Assembly: GCA_002395235.1 (NCBI GenBank)
Contig: DGWK01000030.1
Location: 1-64,000 of the forward strand
Direction of reading: 5' to 3'
DNA: 64,000 bases
Source: Lachnospiraceae bacterium UBA4260
GTDB taxonomy: Bacteria > Bacillota > Clostridia > Lachnospirales > Lachnospiraceae
Shown: positions 1 through 9,038 of the stretch, piece by piece
Numbering within the stretch: position 1 is the first letter of the stretch
How the letters are laid out: each line of letters starts with the position of its first letter
The notes under the pieces: generated by a model
What the model was told of the DNA's origin: nothing
The model's database searches: none
What the model saw: the letters and a program-made list of their open reading frames with translations, nothing else
Made by a program: the position numbers and the translations under genes

Positions 1-32
1 GGAGCCCCTTCGGCCAGCTTGGGTATTTCTCC
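1..32 (-). tRNA. tRNA-Ser, 5' part only (cut by window edge)
   Basis: Read on the minus strand, the first 32 bases begin GGAGAAATACCCAAGC and continue with GGCCGAAGGGG, which is the acceptor strand and D arm of a class II tRNA (CCC/GGG D stem). Serine is the likely identity because of the resemblance to serine tRNAs and because a complete tRNA-Ser lies 93 bases upstream. The anticodon is outside the window, so the isoacceptor (GCU would be usual) is a guess. Confidence 0.7.
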
Positions 33-125
33 AGGCAGATACCTACAAAGTAAGTTTCTATATAATATCACTTTTCAGATCTGATTTCAAGCACAAATAT
101 TATTAATTCATGTCGATCTCAGAAG

Positions 126-211
126 CGGAGAGGATGGGATTCGAACCCATGTGCCCGTGAGGACAAACGGTTTTCAAGACCGCCGCGTTATGACCACTTC
201 GCTACCTCTCC
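126..211 (-). tRNA. tRNA-Ser (anticodon UGA)
   Basis: On the minus strand GGAGAGG at the 5' end pairs with CCTCTCC at the 3' end. The anticodon loop reads CTTGAAA (anticodon TGA), there is a long variable arm, and the T loop reads GGTTCGAATCC. The discriminator base is G, as expected for serine tRNAs. CCA is not encoded. It is 86 nt and is followed by a second serine tRNA, so the two are probably co-transcribed from the promoter at 276-304. Confidence 0.95.
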
Positions 212-275
212 AAAACGGTGGCGCAGCACCTTTTCGTCTTGGTTCGCACTCGTTGTTCTCGCGCGAACAAATGAT

Positions 276-304
276 ATGTTAGCAGATGCCCTACCCGTTG
301 TCAA
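276..304 (-). promoter_or_regulatory. Promoter of the tRNA-Ser genes
   Basis: On the minus strand TTGACA (304-299) and TAACAT (281-276) are separated by exactly 17 bases, about 65 bases upstream of the tRNA 5' end. This is a near-consensus housekeeping promoter facing the tRNA genes. Confidence 0.75.
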
Positions 305-851
305 TGCTCAATTTTTATTATTTTTCAAAATTGTTGGCGGCATTGCAGATCCTGATTTCTGCCCCAAAAACATTACCTGGGAGTACTCCTGTTCCACAAT
401 CAGGTGTGACCCTACAGGATGAACCTGTCACCAGAAAAGTGTTGTCTTTTAAGGAGGCATATTCACTAGCACAACAACTTGAGTCTCATTATAAGAGAAA
501 TCACGCCTGACTGACGCCGGAGTGGTTGTGGAGATACCTCCTCAACCACTTGAGCGTCATTCCGGCTGGTATATCCCAGATTCTAATGGAAACTGCGATT
601 ATATTGGACCAGCACATATCATACCCACAATTTAGTACCGGCAGAGATACTACCGTATTAAGAATATGCATATTTTTATGCATATTATGCATAATCCTTC
701 TGAAATGAACCCCCAAAAATCAATTTTTGAGAACAAAGGGTTTTAAAAGACACATATGAGAAAATTTTCCATTGCATATATGCAATTCTTATGCATATTA
801 TTCCTCCGCACATCGCCTCCGCAAGAATGCCGCAAGAGTGCCGCACGAATA
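305..851. other. Gene-poor interval with palindromes
   Basis: No convincing gene is seen here. The short open frames lack ribosome sites, and one (286-510) starts inside the tRNA promoter. The interval is more AT-rich than its surroundings. It holds a strong stem-loop at 512-559 and a cluster of TATGCATA-type palindromes between 663 and 800. Confidence 0.5.
512..559. repeat. Two-part stem-loop
   Basis: The inner stem pairs AGTGGTTGTGGAG (521-533) with CTCCTCAACCACT (538-550) around the loop ATAC, with one mismatch. An outer stem pairs TGACGC (512-517) with GCGTCA (554-559) across a 3x3 internal loop. No T tract follows on either side, so it is not a typical terminator. Its role is unknown. 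Confidence 0.6.
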
Positions 852-897
852 TAAAAACAGCCCCGCGATCCGGAACAATCTCCGATCTCGCGGGGCC
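852..897 (-). terminator. Terminator of metK
   Basis: On the minus strand CCCCGCGA and TCGCGGGG form a stem, followed by CTGTTTTTAT, just downstream of the metK stop codon. Confidence 0.8.
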
Positions 898-911
898 GAA
901 CAACAATCACC

Positions 912-2111
912 TTACAGGTAACTCTCAAGCTCCTCTTTAAGCTCCTCCACCTTGTCAAGCTTCTCCCAGGGAAGATCCAGGTCCGTTCTTCCGAAGTGGC
1001 CGTAGGAAGCAGTAGGTCCGTAGATCGGTCTGCGAAGGTCGAGCATCTTGATGATGCCGGCCGGGCGCAAATCAAAGTGCTTGCGGACGACTTGCTCGAT
1101 CACACTGTTGGATACTCGGCCGGTGTCGAATGTGTCGACCAGGATCGATGTGGGCTTGGCCACGCCGATCGCATAGGAGAGCTGAATCTCTATTTTGTCC
1201 GCATAGCCTGCCGCCACGAGGTTCTTGGCTACGTATCTGGCTGCATAGGCTGCGCTTCTGTCAACCTTGGTGCAGTCCTTTCCGGAGAAAGCGCCGCCGC
1301 CGTGGCGCGCCATTCCGCCGTAAGTGTCGACGATGATCTTGCGGCCGGTGAGACCTGCGTCGCCTGTAGGGCCGCCGATCACGAATCTGCCTGTGGGATT
1401 GATGAAGAACTTGGTGTTCTCATCGATCATATCCGCCGGAAGGATCTCGTCAAAGACATACTTCTTGATATCTCTGTGAATCTGCTCCTGATCCGCCTCA
1501 TCCGTGTGCTGCGTGGAGAGAACTACCGCCTCAAGTCTGCAGGGCTTTCCGTTCTCATCGTACTCCACGGAGACCTGTGTCTTTCCGTCGGGTCTCAGAT
1601 AAGGAAGCGTGCCGTTCTTTCTGACTTCCGTGAGCCTTCTGGCCAGCTTGTGCGCCAGGTCGATCGGGTAAGGCATATAGCTTTCGCTCTCATTGGAAGC
1701 ATATCCGAACATCATGCCCTGGTCGCCCGCGCCGATCGCCTCGAGCTCCTCATCGGTCATTTTGTTCTCCTTTGCCTCAAGGGCGCGGTCCACGCCCATC
1801 GCGATATCCGCGGACTGCTTGTCAAGACGCACAACGATCTCGCAGGTATCCGCATCGAACCCGAGAGCCGGATCCGTGTATCCGATTTTCCGAATCGCTT
1901 CTCTTGCGATCTTCTCGTAGTCGACGACCGCATTCGTTGTGATCTCTCCGCAGATCAGGACGAAACCCGTGCAGGCAGTTGTCTCGCAGGCCACCCTGCT
2001 GCCCGGATCCTGCGCCATGCACGCGTCGAGGATCGCATCGGAGATCGTATCGCACACCTTATCGGGATGTCCTTCTGTAACTGATTCTGAAGTAAAAATA
2101 AATTTGCTCAA
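912..2111 (-). CDS. metK: S-adenosylmethionine synthetase
   Basis: Joins methionine and ATP to make S-adenosylmethionine, the general methyl donor, in the cytoplasm. The protein (399 aa) opens SKFIFTSESVTEGHPDK and contains the GAGDQG, DAGLTGRKI and GGGAFSGKD motifs of the family; the length is normal. The likely start is a TTG preceded by GGAGG (AAGGAGGAGTTC-TTG). A longer frame reaching 2192 would run back through the leader and is not likely. The gene stands alone behind an S-box riboswitch and its terminator, so expression should fall when SAM is plentiful. Confidence 0.97.
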   Translation of the reverse strand: MSKFIFTSESVTEGHPDKVCDTISDAILDACMAQDPGSRVACETTACTGFVLICGEITTNAVVDYEKIAREAIRKIGYTDPALGFDADTCEIVVRLDKQSADIAMGVDRALEAKENKMTDEELEAIGAGDQGMMFGYASNESESYMPYPIDLAHKLARRLTEVRKNGTLPYLRPDGKTQVSVEYDENGKPCRLEAVVLSTQHTDEADQEQIHRDIKKYVFDEILPADMIDENTKFFINPTGRFVIGGPTGDAGLTGRKIIVDTYGGMARHGGGAFSGKDCTKVDRSAAYAARYVAKNLVAAGYADKIEIQLSYAIGVAKPTSILVDTFDTGRVSNSVIEQVVRKHFDLRPAGIIKMLDLRRPIYGPTASYGHFGRTDLDLPWEKLDKVEELKEELESYL

Positions 2112-2164
2112 GAACTCCTCCTTAAAAATAATTATAAATAGTACAAGATAAATGAATAACGCAA

Positions 2165-2196
2165 TAAAAAAACCGTGGGGGCTGCGCCTCACGGAT
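2165..2196 (-). terminator. S-box attenuator terminator upstream of metK
   Basis: On the minus strand CCGTGAGG-CGCAG-CCCCCACGG is followed by seven T residues. It lies between the SAM aptamer and metK, the usual place for the expression-platform terminator of an S-box leader. Confidence 0.8.
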
Positions 2197-2216
2197 TCGT
2201 TTAATTACTTCACAAA

Positions 2217-2349
2217 TCCCTTATTGTTCGATCGCCCCGTCCGGGTCTCTCGCTCAGGTTGGGCACCTACCTGCTTGTCAAAATATACAAAGACAGGGGT
2301 TGCCGTGGCTTCGCAGGTCCTATGTACCTCCACCACTCTGAATAAGAGA
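2217..2349 (-). promoter_or_regulatory. SAM-I (S-box) riboswitch aptamer
   Basis: On the minus strand the P1 strands TCTCTTATT and AATAAGGGA enclose the signature blocks AGAGTGGTGGAGG, GCCACGGCAACC and AGGTGCCCAACCTG. These match the conserved core of the SAM-I family. It sits in the metK leader, followed by a terminator. Known S-box logic is that SAM binding frees the terminator and stops transcription. Confidence 0.92.
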
Positions 2350-2402
2350 ACATTTTATTAAATTATCGGATCAGGAACACTGTCCTGTTCTTATTGTTCG
2401 AT

Positions 2403-2431
2403 ATAATATCTCTACTTATAATTTCTGTCAA
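2403..2431 (-). promoter_or_regulatory. Promoter of the metK leader
   Basis: On the minus strand TTGACA (2431-2426) and TATTAT (2408-2403) are 17 bases apart. Transcription would start near 2396, about 47 bases before the riboswitch P1 stem. Confidence 0.7.
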
Positions 2432-2565
2432 TCCGAATAATACCCACATTACATGGATTTTATCAACATTTTTTGGTAAACACGCATTATCGCGGTTGTA
2501 CTTTTGCAAAATCTGTATGTATACTCATCATAGAACAATGTAACTGTAAAGAAGCAGGAGAATGA

Positions 2566-2937
2566 ATGACGATGAAACAGTCTCCGAGAGAGAAGCTGGC
2601 CGGGACGTCCCTGAGCCTGGCCCTTTTATCCTTTGTTGCCATATTCATAATGCCGGTGGCGGTTCCCTATATATTTGCCTCTATTTCTATTGTACTGGCT
2701 GTCCTCTCCATGGGAGGCAGGTCCACAATGCCCAGAAAGAGCAGAACCGGTTTCCGCATATCGATCGTCGCCCTGATCCTCAACACGGCTCTGATCCTGT
2801 TTACGATCTACTATTTTATTCAGATGCTCCACGACCCTGAGCTTCAGGCGCAGTACAGCCAGATCCTGTACCAGACCTACGGGATCACTTTCCAGGAGTT
2901 TCTGGACCAGCTCGGCCTGTCCTCTTTCGCGCAATAA
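2566..2937 (+). CDS. Small two-helix membrane protein (DUF4190-like)
   Basis: A 123-aa protein whose residues about 14-50 form one long hydrophobic hairpin-like region and whose residues about 66-85 form a second helix, separated by a basic loop (GRSTMPRKSRTGF). The tail is soluble and holds repeated Gln/Tyr residues. The pattern resembles DUF4190-type membrane proteins, whose function is unknown. The ribosome site AGGAGA lies upstream of the ATG. The next gene, also a membrane protein, starts about 50 bases downstream and may be co-transcribed. Confidence 0.7.
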   Translation: MTMKQSPREKLAGTSLSLALLSFVAIFIMPVAVPYIFASISIVLAVLSMGGRSTMPRKSRTGFRISIVALILNTALILFTIYYFIQMLHDPELQAQYSQILYQTYGITFQEFLDQLGLSSFAQ

Positions 2938-2990
2938 TTTTTCGCGCAGTAATTCTTCACGCAGTGACCGCCCTGTATTCTTATGAGGTT

Positions 2991-3713
2991 ATGATGAATA
3001 CATTCAAGAATAATAAGTTTTTAAAAGCCGACGCGAGAGAATCCCTTCTGGGCAATCTCACGATTCCGGTGACCTCTATGTTGTTATACACGCTGACGAC
3101 CTTGGTGCTGTCCGATCTGATCTCGAATTTCGGGTCGACTTCGTTCCTTATCTCGCTCCTGCTCTCCGTCCTCATCTTTCTGGTGGTGAATACCTGCGCC
3201 GGAATGCTCAGGATCGGACTGTCCTGTATTTTTCTGGAGCTGCAGTTTGGCGGCAAGGCGGTGATCGGCGATCTTCTGTACGCGTTTCGCAATAATTCCG
3301 ATACCGCCGTGCTCCTGAGCGCCTTTATATCCGCGCTGGAGCTTCTGTGTATGATGCCGGCTATCCTGTTTATGTCTTTTTCTACCGCGCAGGGATTGTC
3401 CGGCCACCTGTTTCCGTACCTTCTTCTTGTCGCCGCGGGATTTCTGGGGTCCGTCGCCATCCGCATACGGTATGCGATCTGCACTTACCTCTTTCTCGAC
3501 TTCCCGGATTTTACCGCCGAAGAACTGATCCGCGGAGGCAGTAAGCTGATGAGAGGCCATCTGAAGCGTCTTTATTATCTCTATCTGAGTTTTATACCCA
3601 TGTATATACTCAGCCTGCTCTCTTTTGGCATCGCAGGGCTGTGGGTCTCGAGTTACACACACGCCACCGAAGCCGCGTTTTACAAAGATCTCATGGCCAG
3701 TACCAAGTGGTGA
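2991..3713 (+). CDS. DUF975-like integral membrane protein
   Basis: A 240-aa membrane protein. The start beginning MMNTFKNN fits TGAGG upstream; a longer frame from 2964 would run through that site. The N-terminal stretch LKADARESLLGN resembles the amphipathic start of DUF975 proteins, and several hydrophobic segments follow (about residues 20-65, 95-150 and 195-225). Family members are multi-pass membrane proteins of unknown function. It ends in the bidirectional terminator shared with cysK. Confidence 0.65.
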   Translation: MMNTFKNNKFLKADARESLLGNLTIPVTSMLLYTLTTLVLSDLISNFGSTSFLISLLLSVLIFLVVNTCAGMLRIGLSCIFLELQFGGKAVIGDLLYAFRNNSDTAVLLSAFISALELLCMMPAILFMSFSTAQGLSGHLFPYLLLVAAGFLGSVAIRIRYAICTYLFLDFPDFTAEELIRGGSKLMRGHLKRLYYLYLSFIPMYILSLLSFGIAGLWVSSYTHATEAAFYKDLMASTKW

Positions 3714-3750
3714 CGCCACACCTCGATCCCTTAAATCTGATGGCGACAAA

Positions 3751-3786
3751 AAAGAACCGATTCCGACGCCGGAACCGGTTCTTTTC
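3751..3786. terminator. Bidirectional terminator between convergent genes
   Basis: AGAACCGATTCCG and CGGAACCGGTTCT pair closely and are flanked by an A run on the left and TTTT on the right. It can serve the DUF975 gene on the plus strand and cysK on the minus strand. Confidence 0.85.
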
Positions 3787-3802
3787 ATTATCCGCATATT
3801 TC

Positions 3803-4735
3803 TTAACTGTATAAAGGGGTGGAGAGATATCTGTCCCCCGAATCCGGCAAAAGAACGACGATCCTCTTGCCCTTGTTCTCAGGCCTTTCCGCGACACGGA
3901 CTGCGGCCCACAGGGCTGCGCCCGATGAGATTCCTGTCAGGATTCCTTCCGCGTGGGCAAGGGCCCTGCCCTCCTCAAAGGCCGCGTCATCCGGCACCGC
4001 AATGACTTCATCATAGATGGTTGTATCCAGAATGGAAGGAATAAAACCGGCGCCGATTCCCTGGATCTTGTGAGGGCCGGCTTTGCCGCCGGAGAGCACT
4101 GCGGAGGACGCAGGTTCTACTGCCACCACTTCGATCGCGGGATTCTTCTCCTTGAGATAGCGGGCCGTTCCGGTGAGCGTTCCGCCGGTTCCGACCGTCG
4201 CCACAAAGATATCCACTTCTCCGTCTGTATCTTCCCAGATCTCCGGGCCGGTAGTCCGATAGTGGGCGAGCGGGTTGTCAGGGTTGTCGAACTGTCCCAG
4301 TATGATCGAGCCGGGAATGGAGTCCCTCAGTTCCTCCGCCTTGCGGATCGCCCCTTCCATTCCAAGAGCGCCCTCCGAGAGCACGATCTCGGCGCCGTAC
4401 GCCTTGAGAAGCGTTCTCCTCTCCACGCTCATCGTGTCAGGAAGTGTGAGGATCGTCTTGTATCCTTTGGCGGCCGCTACGCAGGCAAGGCCGATCCCGG
4501 TGTTGCCGCTGGTCGGTTCAATGATCGTCGCGCCGGGTTTTAAGAGTCCCTTCTTCTCCGCCTCTTCGATCATAGTGAGCGCCACTCTGTCCTTGGAACT
4601 TCCCGCAGGATTGAAGAGCTCGAGTTTGGCTACGATCTCCGCCCCTGTCACGCCCTTGACGGCCTGATAATTCTTCAGGGAAAGAAGCGGCGTCTTTCCT
4701 ATTAATTCCGTTGTGCTGTACTTAATGCTGCTCAT
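3803..4735 (-). CDS. cysK: Cysteine synthase (O-acetylserine sulfhydrylase)
   Basis: A PLP enzyme that makes cysteine from O-acetylserine and sulfide. The 310-aa protein carries the PLP lysine in NPAGSSKDR (about residue 48), the substrate loop PTSGNTGIG and the phosphate-binding GTGGTLTG. The start MSSIKYS is preceded by GGGAGCAGG; a frame extended to 4753 would overlap clpX. It follows clpX with a short gap. The downstream sulfite reductase operon could supply sulfide, but it is 18 kb away and no link is shown. Confidence 0.95.
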   Translation of the reverse strand: MSSIKYSTTELIGKTPLLSLKNYQAVKGVTGAEIVAKLELFNPAGSSKDRVALTMIEEAEKKGLLKPGATIIEPTSGNTGIGLACVAAAKGYKTILTLPDTMSVERRTLLKAYGAEIVLSEGALGMEGAIRKAEELRDSIPGSIILGQFDNPDNPLAHYRTTGPEIWEDTDGEVDIFVATVGTGGTLTGTARYLKEKNPAIEVVAVEPASSAVLSGGKAGPHKIQGIGAGFIPSILDTTIYDEVIAVPDDAAFEEGRALAHAEGILTGISSGAALWAAVRVAERPENKGKRIVVLLPDSGDRYLSTPLYS

Positions 4736-4749
4736 TTTCCTGCTCCCGG

Positions 4750-6399
<1,650 letters not shown>

Positions 6400-6424
6400 A
6401 AAGTATCCTCATTCCATAGTTAAG

Positions 6425-6454
6425 GCATGCAGCGCGGACCTCCGCACTGCATGC
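6425..6454. repeat. Inverted repeat between htrA and clpX
   Basis: GCATGCAGCGCGG and CCGCACTGCATGC form a stem with one mismatch around the loop ACCT. No T run follows, so it is at best a weak or RNA-processing-type terminator. Confidence 0.5.
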
Positions 6455-6470
6455 ATGTGTATAAGCTTCC

Positions 6471-8540
6471 TCAGAATCCGAAAGGAAATCCGAACTGTTC
6501 GAAGGGATTGTAGTATCCCTGGCTGTCCTGGGGATTTTCATCGGAACCACTCTGATTATTATAACCGTTTTGTTCGTCCTGTCCACCCGGTGCGCTCTGC
6601 TGGCCCTGGCCGTTCTGCTGACCCTGGCCGTTCTGCTGACCCTGGCCGTTCTGCTGACCCTGGATCGATTCGCGGGTTCCCAGCGTCACTTTCACTGTTG
6701 TCTCCGCGTAGGATCCTTTTCCGTCCTGTCTCTGCACGGTCAGTGTGACTTCCGTGCCCGCTTTGTAATACTGGAGCTGCTTCTGGAGCCCTTCCATGCT
6801 CGTGATCTCCTGTCCGTTGAGCGCGGTAATGATATCTCCTTCGCGAAGATCGGACGACGCTGCGCCGCCGTTCTCAAGGATCTGCGCGACATACACGCCC
6901 ACGGGCATATTGTAAGCGCTTGACACATCGGAAGTAACCGTCGCTCCGCTGATTCCGATCGTGCCCCTCTCATTCTCGTCTACTTTCGTAAGTGTGTCGC
7001 GGTTCATCAGTTCCCCGATAATCGGGATCGCTCTGGAGATCGGGATCGCAAATCCCATGCCTTCCACTGTGCTTCCCCCGATCTTACTGGAGTTGATACC
7101 AATCACATGCCCGTTGACATTTACGAGTGCCCCGCCGGAGTTACCGGGGTTGATTGCCGCGTCGGTCTGGATAAATGTGCCCGTGATCGTCTCATCGCTG
7201 ATCTCCCTGTTGTTCGCGCTGACAATTCCGGTCGTCACGGACTGGCCGTAGCCGAGCGCATTGCCGATCGCGATGACGTCTTCGCCGATCTTGAGGTTGT
7301 CAGAATTGCCAAGTGTCGCCACTTTGATCTGATTCTGCGTCGTATCCTTGATCTTGTCCAGCGAGACGGCGATCACCGCCAGGTCGTTGCTGGGATCTGT
7401 TCCTTTGAGCTCAGCGTCGCAGGTCTCCTGGTCGATAAACAGAACTCTGAGGTTGTCAGCCCCTTCCACCACGTGGTTGTTTGTCACAATGAGAAGCTCC
7501 GTGTCGGTCTTTCCGATAATGATGCCGGAACCGGTGGATTCTCCCTGTCTTGTAAACGTCTGGCCATAGAAATTCTGGACCTCTTCCGTAAAGTCATTAT
7601 ATACGGACACAATCGAGGGCATCACCTGATCGACAACCCTTGTGAGATCTGTATCCGGAGTTTCCGCATTGGAGATGATCAGGCCGGCCTCATTTTCGAC
7701 CGCCTCCGTATCGGATGCTGCGGGCTGTGTCTGCTGCGCCGCCGCGTCATTTCCCGCCTGCTTGGACGCCGCGTCCTCACCTGCCGGTTGCGCCGCCTCA
7801 TCGGTCGAAGGCTGCTCCTGCGGACTTTCCGCCTCGCCGGCTTCCTTCTCCTCTTCCTTGTTTTTCTCGCCGGTTACGGAAGAATCATTTTTATCGGCGG
7901 ATTCGGCCACCGTCGTCTGTGCCGTGGCGTCTGTGTTTCCGAGATAGCGGTGAACTCCCCAGACTCCGGCGCCGATGCAGACTCCGAATACGATTGCCAG
8001 GACCACGGCCAGAAAACCTTTTCCTCTGCCGCCGCTGCCGCTGCCGCCTTTTCCGTTTCCGTTTCCTACGGAAGAGCCATAGTTATCACCCTGGTAATAT
8101 TCATGGCTTGCGCTGTCGTACTGATAACTTCCGTTCCCGGTAGCAGAACCGTGGTCCGCATGGGAATAGGTGCTGCCGGCTGATGTTCCCGCCGAATAGT
8201 CCTCATACTGATTCCCGGCTCCCGCGCCTGCTCCGTAAGTCGTCTCGGATCCGCTGTACGATCCATATCCTGCGGACGCGCCGGCGCTGCTTTCATATCC
8301 GGCTGATGCACCCGCACTGCTTCCATATCCTGTCGATGTGTCGGCGCTGCTTTCATATCCTGTCGTCGTGTCGACGCTGCTGTCCTGACCGACTGTCGTC
8401 TGTCCGGCTTCCGGTGCCGCCGCCCCGGACTCCTCTACGATCTCAGCCGTGCTGTCCACGATCCTGTCGTCGACGTCCGGTCTTTCGTTCTCATTCAGTT
8501 CTCTCTCCGAATGATCCGGATTCCATGTCTGTTCGCCCAT
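6471..8540 (-). CDS. HtrA/DegP-type membrane serine protease
   Basis: A 689-aa envelope protease of the S1C family. Residues 1-170 are disordered and include 10-residue GYxSSAxxSx repeats (51-97). A single membrane helix (GFLAVVLAIVFGVCIG) follows, then a Thr/Glu-rich spacer. The trypsin-like domain has His in NNHVVEG, Asp in SNDLAVI and Ser in NPGNSGGAL. A PDZ domain follows, then a Gln/Gly/Asn tail with QNGQGQ repeats. The start MGEQTWN has an AGGCAGG site; the frame continues open to 8732 without a better start. It probably degrades misfolded proteins outside the membrane. Confidence 0.93.
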   Translation of the reverse strand: MGEQTWNPDHSERELNENERPDVDDRIVDSTAEIVEESGAAAPEAGQTTVGQDSSVDTTTGYESSADTSTGYGSSAGASAGYESSAGASAGYGSYSGSETTYGAGAGAGNQYEDYSAGTSAGSTYSHADHGSATGNGSYQYDSASHEYYQGDNYGSSVGNGNGKGGSGSGGRGKGFLAVVLAIVFGVCIGAGVWGVHRYLGNTDATAQTTVAESADKNDSSVTGEKNKEEEKEAGEAESPQEQPSTDEAAQPAGEDAASKQAGNDAAAQQTQPAASDTEAVENEAGLIISNAETPDTDLTRVVDQVMPSIVSVYNDFTEEVQNFYGQTFTRQGESTGSGIIIGKTDTELLIVTNNHVVEGADNLRVLFIDQETCDAELKGTDPSNDLAVIAVSLDKIKDTTQNQIKVATLGNSDNLKIGEDVIAIGNALGYGQSVTTGIVSANNREISDETITGTFIQTDAAINPGNSGGALVNVNGHVIGINSSKIGGSTVEGMGFAIPISRAIPIIGELMNRDTLTKVDENERGTIGISGATVTSDVSSAYNMPVGVYVAQILENGGAASSDLREGDIITALNGQEITSMEGLQKQLQYYKAGTEVTLTVQRQDGKGSYAETTVKVTLGTRESIQGQQNGQGQQNGQGQQNGQGQQSAPGGQDEQNGYNNQSGSDENPQDSQGYYNPFEQFGFPFGF
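6599..6662. repeat. 18-bp tandem repeat inside the protease gene
   Basis: About 3.5 copies of GCTGACCCTGGCCGTTCT, encoding QNGQGQ units on the minus strand. The copies are almost identical, so copy number may vary among strains without shifting the frame. Confidence 0.85.
8250..8390. repeat. 30-bp tandem repeat inside the protease gene
   Basis: Encodes about 4.5 units of a 10-residue Gly-Tyr/Ser/Ala repeat (residues 51-97 of the HtrA-type protease). Unit length is a multiple of three, so changes in copy number would keep the frame. Confidence 0.75.
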
Positions 8541-8699
8541 TTTTACTACCTGCCTTTCATGATCGGTCCGATAGACCGCTTTTCTTTTAACGATACAGAA
8601 AGTATAAAAATCAAATGTGTGCAAAATGTGATGACTTTCGCATGATTCGGCAATAAAACGTGAAAAAATTGTGACGGATGAAAGGATGGGCATGGAAAG

Positions 8700-8729
8700 A
8701 GCCGGAAAGCCCCAAAAGACTTTCCGGCT
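8700..8729 (-). terminator. Terminator downstream of the 91-aa gene
   Basis: AGCCGGAAAG and CTTTCCGGCT form a perfect 10-bp stem. On the minus strand it is followed by CTTTCC, a modest T-rich tail. Confidence 0.7.
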
Positions 8730-8750
8730 CACAATATCCCCGTCGCTTAT

Positions 8751-9026
8751 TCAGTAATACATGTCCTCTTCTATGACTCTGACCTCCAGATAGTCGAAAT
8801 CGATATCTTCTATAAATGCGTCTTTCGTGAATCTGCACGCCGCGTGTCTCTTAAAGTCGCGGATGGAAGAATCGAGCCAGATCGGCACGGCCAGGTCCAG
8901 TCTCCTGCACCCCTCTTCCAGTCCGCTCAGGACCTTGTGCGTCCGCGTGTCGCGCTCGTCGTTCTCCACAACGGTGTCTTCAACCAATCGATTGTCTTTC
9001 CATATTTTGAGCCAAAGTCTGAACAT
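8751..9026 (-). CDS. Conserved-looking small protein of unknown function
   Basis: A 91-aa soluble protein that I do not recognise. It has no signal peptide, membrane helix or cysteine cluster beyond two isolated Cys, and it ends in an acidic EEDMYY tail. The ribosome site AGGAG precedes the ATG. It lies 12 bases after the nucleotide-sugar pyrophosphorylase gene and before a terminator, so it is the last gene of that operon. Codon use matches its neighbours, which supports it being real. Confidence 0.7.
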   Translation of the reverse strand: MFRLWLKIWKDNRLVEDTVVENDERDTRTHKVLSGLEEGCRRLDLAVPIWLDSSIRDFKRHAACRFTKDAFIEDIDFDYLEVRVIEEDMYY

Positions 9027-9038
9027 ATATCTCCTTGC

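Noticed and set aside
286..510. 74-codon plus-strand frame
   Set aside because: It begins inside the tRNA promoter, has no ribosome site and shows no family resemblance.
996..2084. Long open frame opposite metK
   Set aside because: Antisense frame produced by GC-rich codon use; metK on the other strand is certain.
2152..2361. 69-codon plus-strand frame
   Set aside because: It covers the SAM riboswitch and its terminator.
6599..6662. Possible CRISPR-like repeats
   Set aside because: The repeats are contiguous, without spacers, and encode protein.
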